Below, one piece after another: positions 25,901-40,900 of a stretch of DNA of 64,000 bases. Each line of letters opens with the position of its first letter. Position 1 is the stretch's first letter. Origin of the DNA: Ephydatia muelleri. Lineage: Eukaryota > Porifera > Demospongiae > Spongillida > Spongillidae. The DNA is taken from NCBI GenBank assembly GCA_013339895.1, contig JABACO010000018.1, forward strand, positions 6,517,699 through 6,581,698. The letters run 5' to 3'. Made by a program: the position numbers and the translations under genes. The notes beneath the pieces were generated by a model that had not been told where the DNA came from, made no database searches, and was given only the letters and a program-made list of their open reading frames with translations.

Positions 25901-28900
25901 ACGGGTCTGCTGAGATGGAGCTGGCCAGAGCCCAGTTCAACGTGATGCAGACCACCTTCTCTGTCCTCCAGTGCAATCCAGGCTGTGATGGTGAGGCGGG
26001 GCAGAAGGTGTTCTGCACTTTATTCACCAGGCACTTCAATGAGAGTGGAGAGGTAGGAACATATGTGTGAAAGTGAATTATGCGTGCATGTGTGGATGTA
26101 ATTTATATGTACGTGTGAACAGTAAGTGCATGCATGTACATGTAATATGTGTACATTCGTACACGTCTAAGTATATATATGCATGCAATATATAGGATCG
26201 TTGCCGCAAACATTGACCTAACACATATGTTATTAAAAAGCAATAGAAATACTCGAATATGGACCCCAATATGTATCTGAAAGATCTTGCTTGTCATGTT
26301 TGTAAGGTGTCAGGGGAAGTGCAGTCCTTTTCCTATCTAATTCAATGCTTTGCTGTAGCTGTATAGCGAGGGTAATGCTGTCTGAGTCCTGGGCACCTTT
26401 GCTAGTGAAGATTGCCGAGTACTGTGACACATGAAGTTATTTAGTTATTATATTACACCCGCAGTTTGTTATTAACCTAGTGCATTCTTGTTATTAACAT
26501 AATTTAAAAAATTTATTTGTTGTATGTCTGTGTGTAGATGTTATTGTATGGAACGTTCTATACGAAAATGGGTCTTGTGGATTTTATTTTATAACATAAA
26601 ATTTAAATCGATATATCTTCCGAAATATTAACGCTATCGGGTTCCTATTTTTAACACAACATACCACACCATTACTATATGTGAAAATCCATTTTAGTGT
26701 CTTACACATGCGGGGTACTGACGTTTCAAGGTCCGATACCCCGTAGGGTTCAAAACGGCCACATCTTCAGGTAGGAGTGTCCAAATCAGTTCAAAATAGG
26801 TAGGTAGAAGGGTCCTACCGCTATTGATTTGTTCTGTTTGTTAATTTAATTTTTGCTTTATCCGTTGTGGAGATACAAGTGTGCAAAGAAATTGCATATT
26901 TCCCGGGCGTTACGCGCCATTAACGTATTACGACTGGCTTCGAGGACGTCCTCGTAATACGTTAATGGCGCGTAACGCCCGGGAAATATGCAATTTCTTT
27001 GCACACTTGTATCTCCATAACGGATAAAGCAAAACTTAACGAACAGAACAAATCAATAGCGGTAGGACCCTTTGCTACATAGGTGCCTATTTTGAACCGA
27101 TTTGGACACTCCTACCTGAAGATGTGGCCGTTTTGAACCCTACGGGGTATCGGACCTTGTAATGTCGGTACCCCGCATGTGTAAGACACCAAAATGGATT
27201 TTCACATATAGTAATGGTGTGGTATGTTGTGTTAAAAATAGGAACCCGGCAGCGTTAATATTACGGAAGATATATCAATTTAAATTTTATGTTATAAAAT
27301 GAAATCCACAAGACCCATTTTCGTATAGAACGTTCCATATAATATAATTATTATAATAAACAACAGAAATTTTTTTTAACTATTAAAAATAACAATGAGG
27401 CTCTGGAGGGTTTTGACAATGATTTATGCCACTGCTATGTGGAATGTACATCTGTCACGGCTCCCTATCGCTCGCAGTACGTATTTTCCTGCAACACAGT
27501 ATCGATGAACCGAGCTTATTTTCACCCTTTAGAACATTACATGCCCCCCTTATATACACAGGGGTAAACATCACGAGACAAGTGCAATGCATGAATCGAG
27601 TTCAAAGACCCTTTACAACACTTGAATAAGTTCATCGTCGACACTTCATGAGCTCCGTGGACTTCAGCCTTCACACGCCATTATCCTTCCCCGGCAATGA
27701 ATTCCTTCGTTGCTCTCGAAAGTGCATCACCATTTAGATTCGCCGTCCCTGCTCAATGTTTGACGGTATATTCATACGGCTGCAACGCCAAGTTCCATCT
27801 GCATAGCTTTGGATTTCCTTCTTTCAGATGCTCCAACCACTCGAGCGAACGATGGTCCGTCTGAATAACAAACTTGCGTCCCAGTAAATAGACTCTGAAA
27901 GCCGCCACTGCCAACCGTATAGCCAAACAGTCTTTCTCGACGGTTGAGTAGCGTTCCTCCCTCGGCAACAACTTCCTGCTGTAGTAGCCAATAGGATGCT
28001 CTTCGCCATCATCACTAAGTTGGCGCAGGACTGCTCCAACACCTCTGTCAGATGCGTCCATCTGCAACACAAATGTCTTGTCGAAGTCAGGGCTTCTCAA
28101 TACTGGTCCAGAACACAGGCATTGTTTCAATGTCTCGAACACCTCGTTACATTTTCGTGTCCATTTGACTGTGTTCGGAGCTGATTTTCTAGTCAGGTCT
28201 GTCAGAGGGGCTGCTTGACTGGCGTAGTCTGGGATAAACCTTCTATAGTACCCAGTTAGGCCTAGAAACCCTCGCACCTGACGCTTCTTTTCTGGCAGTG
28301 GAAATGTCTTCACCGCTTGAAGTTTACTCAACTCTGGCTCTACGCTTCCATTACCAAGGTACACACATTTGCTTGTACCAAACTGACATTTTCCAACCTT
28401 TACTGTTAGTCCAGCCTCCTTGATGCGATTCAGCACCGCTCTTAACTGTGACAAATGCTCTTGCCATGAATTGCTGAACACCACCAGATCATCCAGGTAG
28501 GCAGAAGCAAAACCTTCGCAACCCTTGATCAGCTTATCCATCAACCTCTGAAATGATGAAGGTGCTCCACTTAATCCAAAAGGTAGCATCTTGAACTGGA
28601 ACTGGCCATAAGGTGTGGTAAATGCTGTCTTATGTCGATCCTTCTCCGCAACAGGCAGCTGCCAATAACCACGAGTCAGATCTAACGTACTGATAAACCT
28701 TGCATTTCCGAGACAATCAATTAGATCGTCGATGCATGGCATGGGGTAGGCATCTATGTGGGACACTGCATTAAGCCGATGGTAATCCACGCACATCCTC
28801 AGTGAACCGTCTTTCTTTTTCACCATTACAATTGGTGATGCCCACTCACTGCTTGAAGTCTCAATGATGTCATATCATCCAACTCTGTTTTCACCAACGC

Positions 28901-31900
28901 CTTGTATGCGTGAGGTAATCGGTATGGGGGTCTCCTCACCAGAAGTGTCTGTTCAGTGATTATACTATGCTCCGCCATGTTTGTACGTCCCGGCTTATCA
29001 CTGAAGACGCTGCTGAAGTTGTTTAGTAGGGCCTGCAGTTCCTTCATCTGCTCTCTGGTTAGTTCTTCTCCAAAATGAGCCACTCCCTTGCTCTGCTCGT
29101 TCCACACTGGAATATCTTCCTCCAGCTCATCAGCATAGCAATTGTCTTCCACTTCTTCCACTACAGCTCGTACCTGGTAACCCTTCAGCATGTTGACATG
29201 GAACACGCGTTGACGGTCATGCATGTCTAGCAGGTAGTTCAACTTCCCCATTCTGGTCACTATTTGATATGGCCCTTGCCATTGAGCTAGTAATTTGTTA
29301 GTGGACGTAGGTAATAGCACTAACACCAAATCTCCAGGCTTAAACTCGCGCATCCTAGCCTTGGCATCATACCACCTCTTTGGCCTATCCTGCTGTTTTG
29401 TTAGGTTCTCATGCACACAGTCTACCATTTGTTTGAGCTTCTCCCTCGTGGAGAGGACATAACTAACTACACTCTCGTCATGGCTTTCATTTCCCTCCCA
29501 GGTCTCTCTCAAAATATCAAGGGGTCCCCGTACATCCCTACCATACAGGAGCTCGAAGGGGAAAAACCCTGTCGACGCCTGGGGTACCTCTCTATATGCA
29601 AATAGTAGATATGGGATTAACTTATCCCAATCCTTCCCATCTATTGCCGTGGCCTTACGCAGCATGCTCTTGAGCGTTTGATTAAATCTCTCCACCAGGC
29701 CATCTGTCTGAGGGTGATACAGACTTGTCCTAATCGGTTTCACATGCAGTAAACGATACAATTCCACTAGGAGTTGCGACATAAAATTACTGCCCTGGTT
29801 CGTAAGGATCTCTCTTGGAATTCCCACCCTAGCAAATAGTTTCTCAGCCACATGTTCGGCGTCAATGCTTTTTAAGGTTGTGGGAGGACAGAAAAGACAT
29901 CATAGATTTTACAATGACAGTCTCCATGACTTTACAGATTATACAGTGAGTGATATAAGTCTATAGTTTGAAGGGAGAGAACGATCACCTTTTTTGTAAA
30001 CCGGACAAACATGAGCAATTTTCAAGACAAAAGGGTACATAAGCTTTGCTGAAAGAAAGAATATGATAGAATGGAAGAATTTAGATGGTAGACACTTCAA
30101 AGATTCCAAGTACAAGGTCATAAGATAATATACAATTGGATTCGTAGTAGAAGAAACTGTGAAGGTGTTTTTGGAGCAACGTGGGAGTATTGCCACAGTG
30201 AAAACAGATGAAAATAAGCATTGAGTACTCCACATATATTTGTCAATATTTGAGACAGCAAACATTCCATCATCTTTCAAAAACAGTGGGATAAATAGCT
30301 GGATTAAATAGAGGGACCGAGCATATGAATAACACTTAGATGGATTTTTACTGCTGATGATGATTTTTCTTTGTGTGTCATAAATGCCATTATAGCATAT
30401 CATATTCTCACGATAACAAGTAGGATTTCACAATTATATCTCAAGTAAGAGCGAATATGTCTAGGGTAATGAACACGTTTGGACAAAATGGTGTAGCGGG
30501 TGGTACATATCTTGAAACACAGTCAGATAGCATATTTGCAATAACACGCTGTAGTATATGGAACTATTATGTGTATGATGCGCATGCGTGATTCAGAGTA
30601 CTTAATAGTGTGATATCAAATGATTATCAGTTGATATACTCATTGTTTTCAGGCTCAACGATAGGCCTACGTGGGTATATCACACATGCCAGATTTGATC
30701 AACCGATGAAGCTGGTGTTCAAGTAGGGACCAGTCAAAAGCATTGCTGTCAGCATTCCTAAAATCAGTAAAACTCTGATAGGAAGAAGTAACAGGTTTTG
30801 CAGGAAAGAGTAACAGGTTTTGCAGGAAGAGTAACATAAATTCGAGTGAAACAAGATAAAGTGAAGGAAACAGTAATAGCAACATCACTTACTAGTTGAG
30901 AATAAGTAGTTACGATGAAGCCCCTAGTTGCTTTTTGAACAAGTTGTGAAAGTCCATTTTGCAGAATGCAGATGAGGAACTTGTCACGATCAGGATTGCC
31001 CATGTTAATTGGGATGCACCAATTGATATCAGGGTAGTTGAAATAATACAGGGATATTAGAATGAGAATAATAGACAAGAAATGAGCATACAGTTTCAGT
31101 GCACAAAACTGAAGTAGAGAATTGGGGTGAATGATATATGCATAAAGCGGCAACTATGATATTTCGAAAAAGAAAAACACATCAATTATCAAGCACCCGA
31201 AATGTTCAAAAGGATAAGCTATCAACAAAAATAGCAGAAATTTGCAATTTAGAAGGAAAAAAACTACACCCATCATATCCAACAGGTTTATATTTTCTAT
31301 GCACTTGGTATGGAGAATGTGACAACAGGAGGGAATCAGGGATATCACCACACAGCCAGGTTTCAGTCACAAAAATCAAATCAAACTCAGACGTAGAGTG
31401 AAGAAAGGATAAGGGCACTAATTCATTTTTATGGGAACGCGCATTAAAAAGCTTGCATATAAGAATATCAGTAATTGCCTCAGATTCCTATGTATTTTTC
31501 ATAGTACCTATAATTGTAGAAACGTTGGACAGACCATTGCATCACAGGACCATGTCGGTCAATATAATAGTCACAGTTTTAAAGTGGAGTAAGAGTAAAG
31601 TGCTTTATTATACTGACACTTCATAAATGTGGCTAGGCTGAACAAATACTCCAGAATACTTTGCATTGGAATGTATGGCAAATTGCTTCCAGTTTTGTGA
31701 CAGATGTCTGATTCTCAGTGCATAAGAATTGTTGTGTATAGAACATTCCAGACTTCCAGAATATAAAATATTGAAATCTTGAAAAATTGTATGTTAGGAC
31801 CCTTTTTGCAACAACGATCCCATATACTGTCTGTGTTACACAAATGGATGTATGTACAGTACATTTGCAAGTGCATATGTATTTGTACAAGTGTCATGCA

Positions 31901-34900
31901 CACTATAATTATAACTTATATGCTCTCACATTCTGTGATGTGGGTGCAAAGTTTTAATAAAATGTCTTTCAGTTAAAGGGGAAGTGCCCCCAACTTGCAG
32001 AGGTGTATGAAGTGGCAGTGGAGTGCGTCGAGGCCTCAAAAGACAGCATTAAGGTCTACAGGCTCACTGAGAGAATATTCAACCACTTCTTCCCAGCTAA
32101 CAGTACAAATTGCAGCTCTGATGACTGCCGATGGTTCCTTGCTTATGCCAACTGTCAGAAACAGTGGATGACAAAGGGAACAGAAATAAACAGTGGTGGA
32201 CAAGTGGATCTTAAGGTGTCTCAGAATGGCTACCACACGAAAGACCACATGTCCATTCACGTCTTCAAGTTATATCTATCTCGTATCCTGGGTGAACAGA
32301 CTAGTGGTAGTACTACATCTTCACAAGATCCATTAGCATTTTATAATGACAAGGTGAGGTCCTTTTGTGTATGCATTCTACACGGGGTTGGAAGTTCATG
32401 TTGTGAATAACATACTGCATTCATCTTTGGAAATGTAGAAAGAAAAAAAAGGTATTGTTGCATGATAGGTTTGGCATATGAAGAGAAATAAAATATCAGT
32501 TTCTCTGTGATAATTGTACTTAATTATCATAAATTTAATTGAAGTTCGTTTTTCTCATTGATATTTCTTTGTGTAAATTTCTCTTATAATGGTATTTTCC
32601 AAATGCAGCGGCGTTCCCTTCTGGGTGAGGTCTTGATGTCTACATCTGATCTTGGACCTCCCACCCACTACATCCCTACGTTCTACCAGCAGTCCACCTT
32701 CATTACTCTTCAGCACAATGCTATCGTGAGTACAATAGAAAATGCTCATTTACTTTGGCTATATTGAACATACTGATTGTCATACTTTCTCCTTCACTTT
32801 TAATACATGGGTTTTGTTTCTTATGATGACAGCGCCTATACGTTTTCCACAAGCATGCATACACCTACATATATTTAAAAAGGAATTTCTCCATAGATAG
32901 GACTACATTAATAATCAACTCCACACCTTTATATACCCACAGGGTGCACGTATGCAACAGCCACTGGTTCATCTCTATTTCCTGACACTGATGGAACATC
33001 TCGTTGGCAAGCCCCAAGACTTGCCAACACTTCTTCATATATATATCCCCATTATTGAGGTATTCAAGTCACATTACATTTGAGCTACCCTTCTTCAGTT
33101 GTACACACTTACATGTATGCATGTCCACATACTCACATGCACATCCACACCCACTTACATGCACATACAAACCATATACATGTAGCTGTGTAGATCAACC
33201 GCAAAGAGCAACGAGGAGAAGATACTTCTCTACATTGAGCTACAGGCTGTGGTGCAAGCCATAGTGCAGCAAGTGGCAATTGATCTTGACCCATCTGAGC
33301 CCAGAAAAATGGGGCAACTTGGTGGCGTTAGAGAAGACGTTAATTCTATTCTGGATGACCCTGCAACAGGAGGAGGGGCCTGCAAAGGTCACACACTTGT
33401 TCTGGCCTTACACCTACTTAAACGTCTCAAGAGTTTCCGAAAATTTACTGACTTATTGACTATACAGTTTGAAACAGTTTGCCAAGGTATAAGCTGTCTT
33501 GAACAGTTCGATGGAATGCTAAAGGTATTGTGTTAGTGCAGAGAATTAAATTGCCTTCTTTTGTTATGGGTTGTTTGTTACTGTGTACTTGTAGCTATTA
33601 ACCAACAGCATTCTACTACCAGTGCACAGTGCAACAATGTCTTATTCGTATCTACAGGCAGAGCCAAAGCCATATCTATTTCCAATTATGGATGAAAGTC
33701 ATCCTGTGGGCAAGCTTTATCAACGTATCCAAAAAACCATGCTGAAGATACACGATAGCAAGGGAAATATTGATGAATTGATTAGCATAGCCAATGAATG
33801 GTAATATGTGTACATGTGGTATTATTGTGTGTATGTACGTATATGTAAATTACCAGAATGTGAGCAAAATGTGTGTGTTTGTATAAGTGTGTATATGTTG
33901 ATCTGTGTGTATGAGGGACTGCTAGCTATTCCTGATCCCCATCTCAAACCTTGTGTCTAATCTCTTGTTCAGTTTCACAGCACAAAGGATCGTTGCTGGA
34001 ATGGACACAAGAGGTGCATTCAAAATGGCCATCTGGTTATCTGTGTACTATGACTTCTTTAATAAGAATGTAAGGCATTATGCATTTACAGTAGTTGAAT
34101 TTTCATTCTTCATTCATACAGAAAAAGTCAGAGCTGTTATGCAATGCCATTGGTGGTGACAAACTATCTCAGTTCTTTGAGGAAGGTCACATAGCTATCA
34201 TCCAACGGTTCCTTAACCCAGAGCTGATGTTGACCATTCCTGAGCTGCCAAATCCACTTCGTGAGGATGAGGAGGTGCTGATGTTACAACCAGGAGGGAG
34301 ACAGGCAAGACCCAAACAGAGGAGGGGGAAACCAGAGGACCCTCTTTTAGAGCTGTTCAGACCTTCAAAGGCACATACTCCAGGTAAGTTCAATTTGCTT
34401 TTCTTCTATGGGACTATCGATCTCTCCACCAAAAACACAGACCAATCAGATGTTGACCTCCGGCATGCCTTGGCCAACATGATTGCTGTGGTGATAGCAT
34501 CTCCAAAGGCCAGCAATCACCTTTGGTACCACATGTTTGCACCTGGTGACCTTGTGGACACATATATGACTGGCTTTATGGTAATATCAACACTATTACA
34601 TTGCATCTCAATAGTTTATTAATCCATAATCTACAGTATGACACCAAGGTCAACCCCAATGGCCTCCACTATGACTGTGGTGTAGAGCTGTCCCCAGATG
34701 GTCAGTTTGGTCGCCAGGACTACCTGAAGCATGCATGCAGGGGCACCTACACACTGCACTCCCTCTATCTCCTCCTGTGGGCTAACTTTGGGGCCTTCTG
34801 TGTGGCACTCCTTACCCAGCCCAATGCCGACAAGAAGCTCCATGGAACCATCATCTCCGACTGGCTGTCTATCCGCCACTACTGTGTCTCCCAGCTGAGG

Positions 34901-37900
34901 ACAATCTGGTTGCACATGAGAAATAACCTGAACATCTCTGATGAAGAAAGATCCTTCTTTCTCATGAGGTGCATGAACAGGTTTTATGAAGTAAGTCTTT
35001 GTTATTGGAGGTGAGTGTTGCATGAATCAGCCTAACATACTGTATGAAAAACAAGTGTTTTTTTATGTAGAAAAAAAAATACTGTTCTAGTTTATTTTCA
35101 AACAGGTGTTATGGTCAATATTACCATTTACATGACTAAACAGCAATTACATGTGCATGTAAAAGTTCACATTGTCAAAATATACAATCCAAGGATTACT
35201 TATGTAACATTCGATGCACGAATCACTTAGAGCAATGTTGCAGGCAGGTAACTGCTGAATGTTGCTATTTCCTTTGATACATTACACCTCATGTTTGTCT
35301 CTGGTGTTCTGTTTAATTATCATTTTTTCCTTCACTTTAGTTGAGTACAAATCCTACCACTGCTGGTAACATGCAAGGCAAGTTGGTTACCAGGGAGCAA
35401 TTGGACAGCTATGAGAGTCTGTGGCACTCTCAGATCTACCAGCCATCATGGTCTGAGCTCAAGAAAGCGGTATGCACACTTTTTGAAATCTGTGTACTAG
35501 AAATGAAACTATCTGGTAGCTTCCAGCTGTATGCGATGTTGAAATGGATGCAGCATTTCTGTCCTTTTGTTTCCATTCTATATGGATGCACTTGTATTTG
35601 TTATGCTGTGTATGAAAAGTACAACAAAAGCAAGGGTAAAATGACTGATGATCTGCACTATTTACACATTGCAACAAGTGTGTAATCTTTTGATTTTGTT
35701 TGTTGTGACTTGAAAATCGATTATTTGACAGACAAAATTGAATTAGGTCATTATTGCATTATAAGTTTGCCAACAATGATCTTAGGTTATTCAGGTTCCG
35801 TAGTATATACAAGTAGGTATAGTACATCTTGAATTTAAAACGGCATGATGTACCATTGTACTACTTAACTGATAACAGGTCTGGCTACACCTAAAATTTG
35901 CATGTACTGCAAATGTGACAGCGTACTGCTCTAAACCACTTAATAACTGTACATATGATCAAATTGGTAAATCCAATAGGTACAGGATGCAGAGGTTTTT
36001 ATTATGGTTATCTTGATAATTAACGTAAGCCCAGGATAAACTAGGTAGGAGATGCCAAAGGGATAAAAGGTAACCAATTTTTGACGGATTTTCTGCCTTA
36101 ATGAGGAAGGCAAATATCGACTTTACTCAACTTAAAAAAACAAAAACAGAATCAGTTATGTCAACAAAAGGAAATTTCTGAAATCGGTCATTCTAAATGC
36201 CACTATTTGCATGATTGATTGAACAGGTAATCGCATATAGTCAGAAATAGCCTTAAAATCAGGAAAATCAGTTACACCTTATTTGAGGAGCCATATATAA
36301 CTCAGCATTATTAAGTTTATTGATGCACAATAAATTATGCTAGTCTGTAACTCACCATCGCAATGTTTATAGGAAATTAATTGAAGTGTTATGGTTAATA
36401 AAGTAAATCAAGGCCCACTAAACACAAAGCAAAATTAATTGCCTCATACGTACTTAAATTGTATATTATTCTTGTTTCATCATCTTACATTGATGTTAAA
36501 TTCTTGAATTATAGGGTAATGTTATTGATCAGTTGGTATCAAAAGGATGAATTTGAAATACGACTAGGAAACTTGTGAGCTTTGAATATGAAGTTACAGC
36601 TATTTAAAATATTATGACGGATGAAAATTAAATAATCCTATGGAATGCCCTGCATGAGCATTTATCACAGTGTATAAACTTTAACAATAATCATATTCAA
36701 TTAGATTCTCACATTTAAGTGCATTACTTTTCATGCATGTCCTGACCCCAACACATCTTTCAGTTCTCACAGTATTCTCATGAATGGCAAAATCCAGTGT
36801 TCTTCAGTATCAGGTAATGTTTCATCATGGTTCGTACAAACGTCTTAGAATGCAACAGAAATTAAAATACATATGATTGCATCAATATAAATAGAGGGCA
36901 ATGTTTAATTCCATGACCATGCTCTGCTAGCAGACAAGCAAAGAACTACTTACATAGAATTTGAAAAACAAATAGTGATGAATAACCATGTCCAACTTCA
37001 CGTATTGTGAATATCTCTTGTCCTCTTCTAAGCACTGGAATAATATGGCACATCTTTTGCAGTTTAGGTTGTACTCGACCAGTATATTAACAAGTGTATT
37101 TGTGGTTACTATTCCTTTTAATCATGAATTCTAGCTGTTGCCAAATTCATTAAAAACCTTGTAAGTATATCATGGAGTGTTTTGGTATGCTTGACTGGAT
37201 TGTATACACTTGTAGTACTGGCCCCAACTCAAGGTCACAAGTGGGAAACAATCTTATCTCAAATCAAATACACAACACATATAGAGCATCATTATCAATA
37301 ACTGAATCATGCACACGACAGCTGGTCTGAAAGAGTGATCCGAACCTGACAGCTGGTCTGAAAGAGTGATCCTAACCAATAGGTTGTTTGGGATTGTCAA
37401 CCAATCAGATACCTAGCTGTATGAGTCACTGATGTGTTACATATGTCACCCTTTAAAAATTAGCTTGTCCTCAAGCTGCTCACAGCCGATCAGGAGGTCT
37501 TCTCTGACGAAGAGGGTATCGCCTTTCATCCTCTCCAACCAGTGGTGGTTGCTCTAACAGTGGTTGTGCAGCATCTGGTAAAGGAGGCTGAGGAGTTACC
37601 ATGGGTTTTGGGATGTCTACTATAAAGTGTTCAACTTGAGGAGGGTACCATGTTTCTCTGTTTCCAGTTGCCACCTCTGGTGTTGCTGCAGTGTCAGGTT
37701 GTACACGATGATGCAGACGATTGATGTGCACCACCCTTGATCTCTTCCCATCCATGATCTCCATTGTGACTGGGCTTTTGACGCTACTGATTCTCCAGTT
37801 CCCCTCCCACCGAGGGCTCAGCTTCCCAGCTGTTAGTAAGGATAACCAGACTGGGTCTCCAATTTTGAATTGCCTTGATGATCTTGTATGTCTGTCATAA

Positions 37901-40900
37901 CCTATTTTCTGTCTGGTAGAGGCTTCAACTAAATTTGCTTCCACAATACCTTGTAGTTCTGAAAACTTGGCGCAAAGATGTTTCTTGCATGTTCCAGTAT
38001 CAAATGCTAGAGGTGTTCCAATAAGAGGCATCTTTGGTTGTCGGCCAAACATCAATACAAAAGGTGATATCCCAGTAGATTAGTGTTGAGCAGTACGATA
38101 TGCATACAGTGCTAGAGGCAAATATTGTTCCCAGTCCTCTTCTTTCTCTACATAAGTTCTTAGTAATTGTAACAGAGACCTATTAAATCGCTCCACCATC
38201 CCATCGCCTTGAGGGTGGTAAGGTGTAGTGTGGGTCTTCTTTGTCCCAAACGCCTCTAGTGTTTGCCTCAAAATTGTGCTTTTGAATGCTCTTCCCTGGT
38301 CTGAGTGCACAGTCTCCGGTAGGCCATATGTAGCACATAACTTCACTAGCTCCTCGATCAGTGATGCGAACAGCTGTTTGGTTTTGAAGTGGTATGGCCT
38401 CTGCCCACTTTGTGAAGTAGTCTTGCACCACCATTAAATAACGGTTGTTGCTTTTAGACACAGGTACCTCTAGTATGTCGACCGCTATCATTTGCCATGT
38501 TCTTCCAATAGGAATACTGTTCATTGGAGCATGAATGGGTGTAGGAAGCTTTGCTTGTTGACATTTTATACACTTATGGCAGCAGACTTCAACATCTTCT
38601 GCCATGCCAACCCAGTATGCTTCCTGCCGCAGCCTTGCTAGTGTCTTGTTTACACCTTGATGCCCAGAACTAGGTGCATCATGACAAGAGTGTAACACTT
38701 GTTGTTGACAACTTAGTGGTATTAACGGCACTTCAATCTTTTCATCCGTTGGTCCTGGAGCATTTTGCCGACATGCTATTCCATCTATCACCACAAGTTG
38801 TGGCCATAGTTGAGAATATCTGGCTAGTGGTTGCTGCTTCCATTCATGGGCGTACGCAGGAGGGGGGGGGGGGGGGGGTCGATGCCTCCTTGATTCGCTG
38901 AAATACGTGTTCTAAATGGGTCTTGTGCATTTCTCTGTTGATTGAATGAATCAAAACGTCGTCTATGTATGTTGTAACAAATGGTAACCCACGAAAGATT
39001 TAGTTCATCAGTCTCTGAAAAGATCCTGGTGCCCCTGTCAATCCAAATGGCATACATCGAAACTGGAATAACCCTAACCCAGGTCCAGGACAAAAAGCTG
39101 TCTTCTCATAGTCATCTGGATGTACTGGAAGTTGCCAATAACCTGACTGTAAGTCCAATGCAGAGAATATTGTGCATCCCGATAAGCGATCCTGAACTTC
39201 GTCAACCAAGGGAAGTGGGTATGCATCCTTCACCGTTTGTTTGTTTAATGCCCTGTAATCCACACATATTCGTACTTCTCCTGTTTTCTTTGTGCGATAC
39301 ACTGCAGGAGCCATCCAAGGGCTGCTGCTCTCTTCAATTATTCCCTTGTCGAGCATGTCTTTTATCTGCGCTTCCACTTCTTCTCGATATTGGGCTGGAA
39401 TTCGTCTGGGTGGTACTCTCACTGGGTTTCCTGTGGTTGGGATGTGGTGTTCGCCCACATCCGTTCGCCCGGGACAATTTCTGAATAGTTCACAGTACTT
39501 CTCGACGATAGGCATCAACACTGGGTCCGAACAGCTTGGTAGTATTACGGTTCCATCATCAATGAAGCTGGAAATTGTGCACTCGTCTCCCATGTCCACG
39601 TCATCTGAGTCCACGTCCTGCGAGTCAGAACTAATCGTAGCGAATACCAAAGGATTTTTGTGTCGGTTTGAAACAGAGGTTGTGCTACTAGGAAAATGCA
39701 TTCCTACTGGGTCAGCAGAAAAGTCCAGAACCACACCATGCTGTTGCATGAAGTCGACTCCTAAAATTACTGGTGATACAAGATTTTGGACAACTAAGAA
39801 TTCATGTTGTACCGGCTGACGTAACTTTCCTATGCGCACAGTTGCTTTCATTGAGCCCACTATAGGCATAGGTTCACCAGAAGCTGTAACTAGTTGCACC
39901 GGCACCACTTTCCTTGCCTAGCAATGGTCAATTGAGCAATTTTTAATTGCTATTTCCTTGTGTAATTAGCGACACAGAAGAACCGGAATCCATCATCATT
40001 TGCACTGATGTACCACAGAGTTCTCCAATTACAGTAACTAACTTATTTACTAATGCAGATACCAGGGTAACTACTGTAGGGCTTACTGGCGACCGGAGTA
40101 CCTGCTGCCCTGACCTTGAGCAAGTACCCCGTTGAAGTTTCCCTTTGGCAATGTGTCCCAATCTGCCACACTCAAATCATTTCTTGGCTGTGGCCTGCTG
40201 CCGTTTTGGACAATACCTTTTCATATGCCCCATTTGTTGGCAGTAAAACAGGTGATCTCTTCTTTGTCCTTTTTGTTTCGTGCCACCAAAGCTGACACCT
40301 GTTCTGTTAACGTTTCGATCTGTTTGCTTACGCTTTGCAATTTCAGATCGAGTTCGCTACTCTTGTTACTGACAGTCGCTGTAGCCGCATGTTGTACCTC
40401 CAACGAGAGTAACAATCTCGCTCGCCTAATAGTTTCGTCCACATCCTTCGTTTGACCTGTGGCTCTTAGCTGCTTGTTGATTTCTGAGGGGAGTCCTGCC
40501 ATCAGTTGGTGAAAGAGAAGTTTATTCCACGTCTCTCCATCGATTTTCGGTATTGCATGTTCTAACATCTTCTATATGTCATGGATGAACACAGACAGTG
40601 ATTCTCCAGGCATCAGTTTCCGTTGGTGAAACTGATCAAATGTCACGAATCCTGTTGGCATCAGGATCTCAACCATCTTCTCTTTTACCTTCTCATTCTC
40701 TTTTCGTTCCTCTTCGTCCAATTCTAGCCAGGTCGCTAATGCTTCTCCTTCCAAAAGCGTGGGCAATTTCGCGGTTTTAATTTCTTCGGTTCACCCATTC
40801 GCTTTGCTGCAAAGCTCGAACCTCTGAAACCATTCCACCGCGTCTCCTGTCGAAAACCGTTTCGGCACACTGAAGTGAGTTCCAGTAGACATCTTCTCCC

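Noticed and set aside
33193..33240. Acceptor at tgtgtag|atcaacc for exon 22
   Set aside because: From exon 21 it leads into TGA after 14 codons; the acceptor at 33,185 keeps the frame open.
34530..34800. Reading exon 26 as an RZ-type zinc finger because of HYDCG
   Set aside because: The further Cys/His positions of an RZ finger are not there; the following sequence is a hydrophobic helix.
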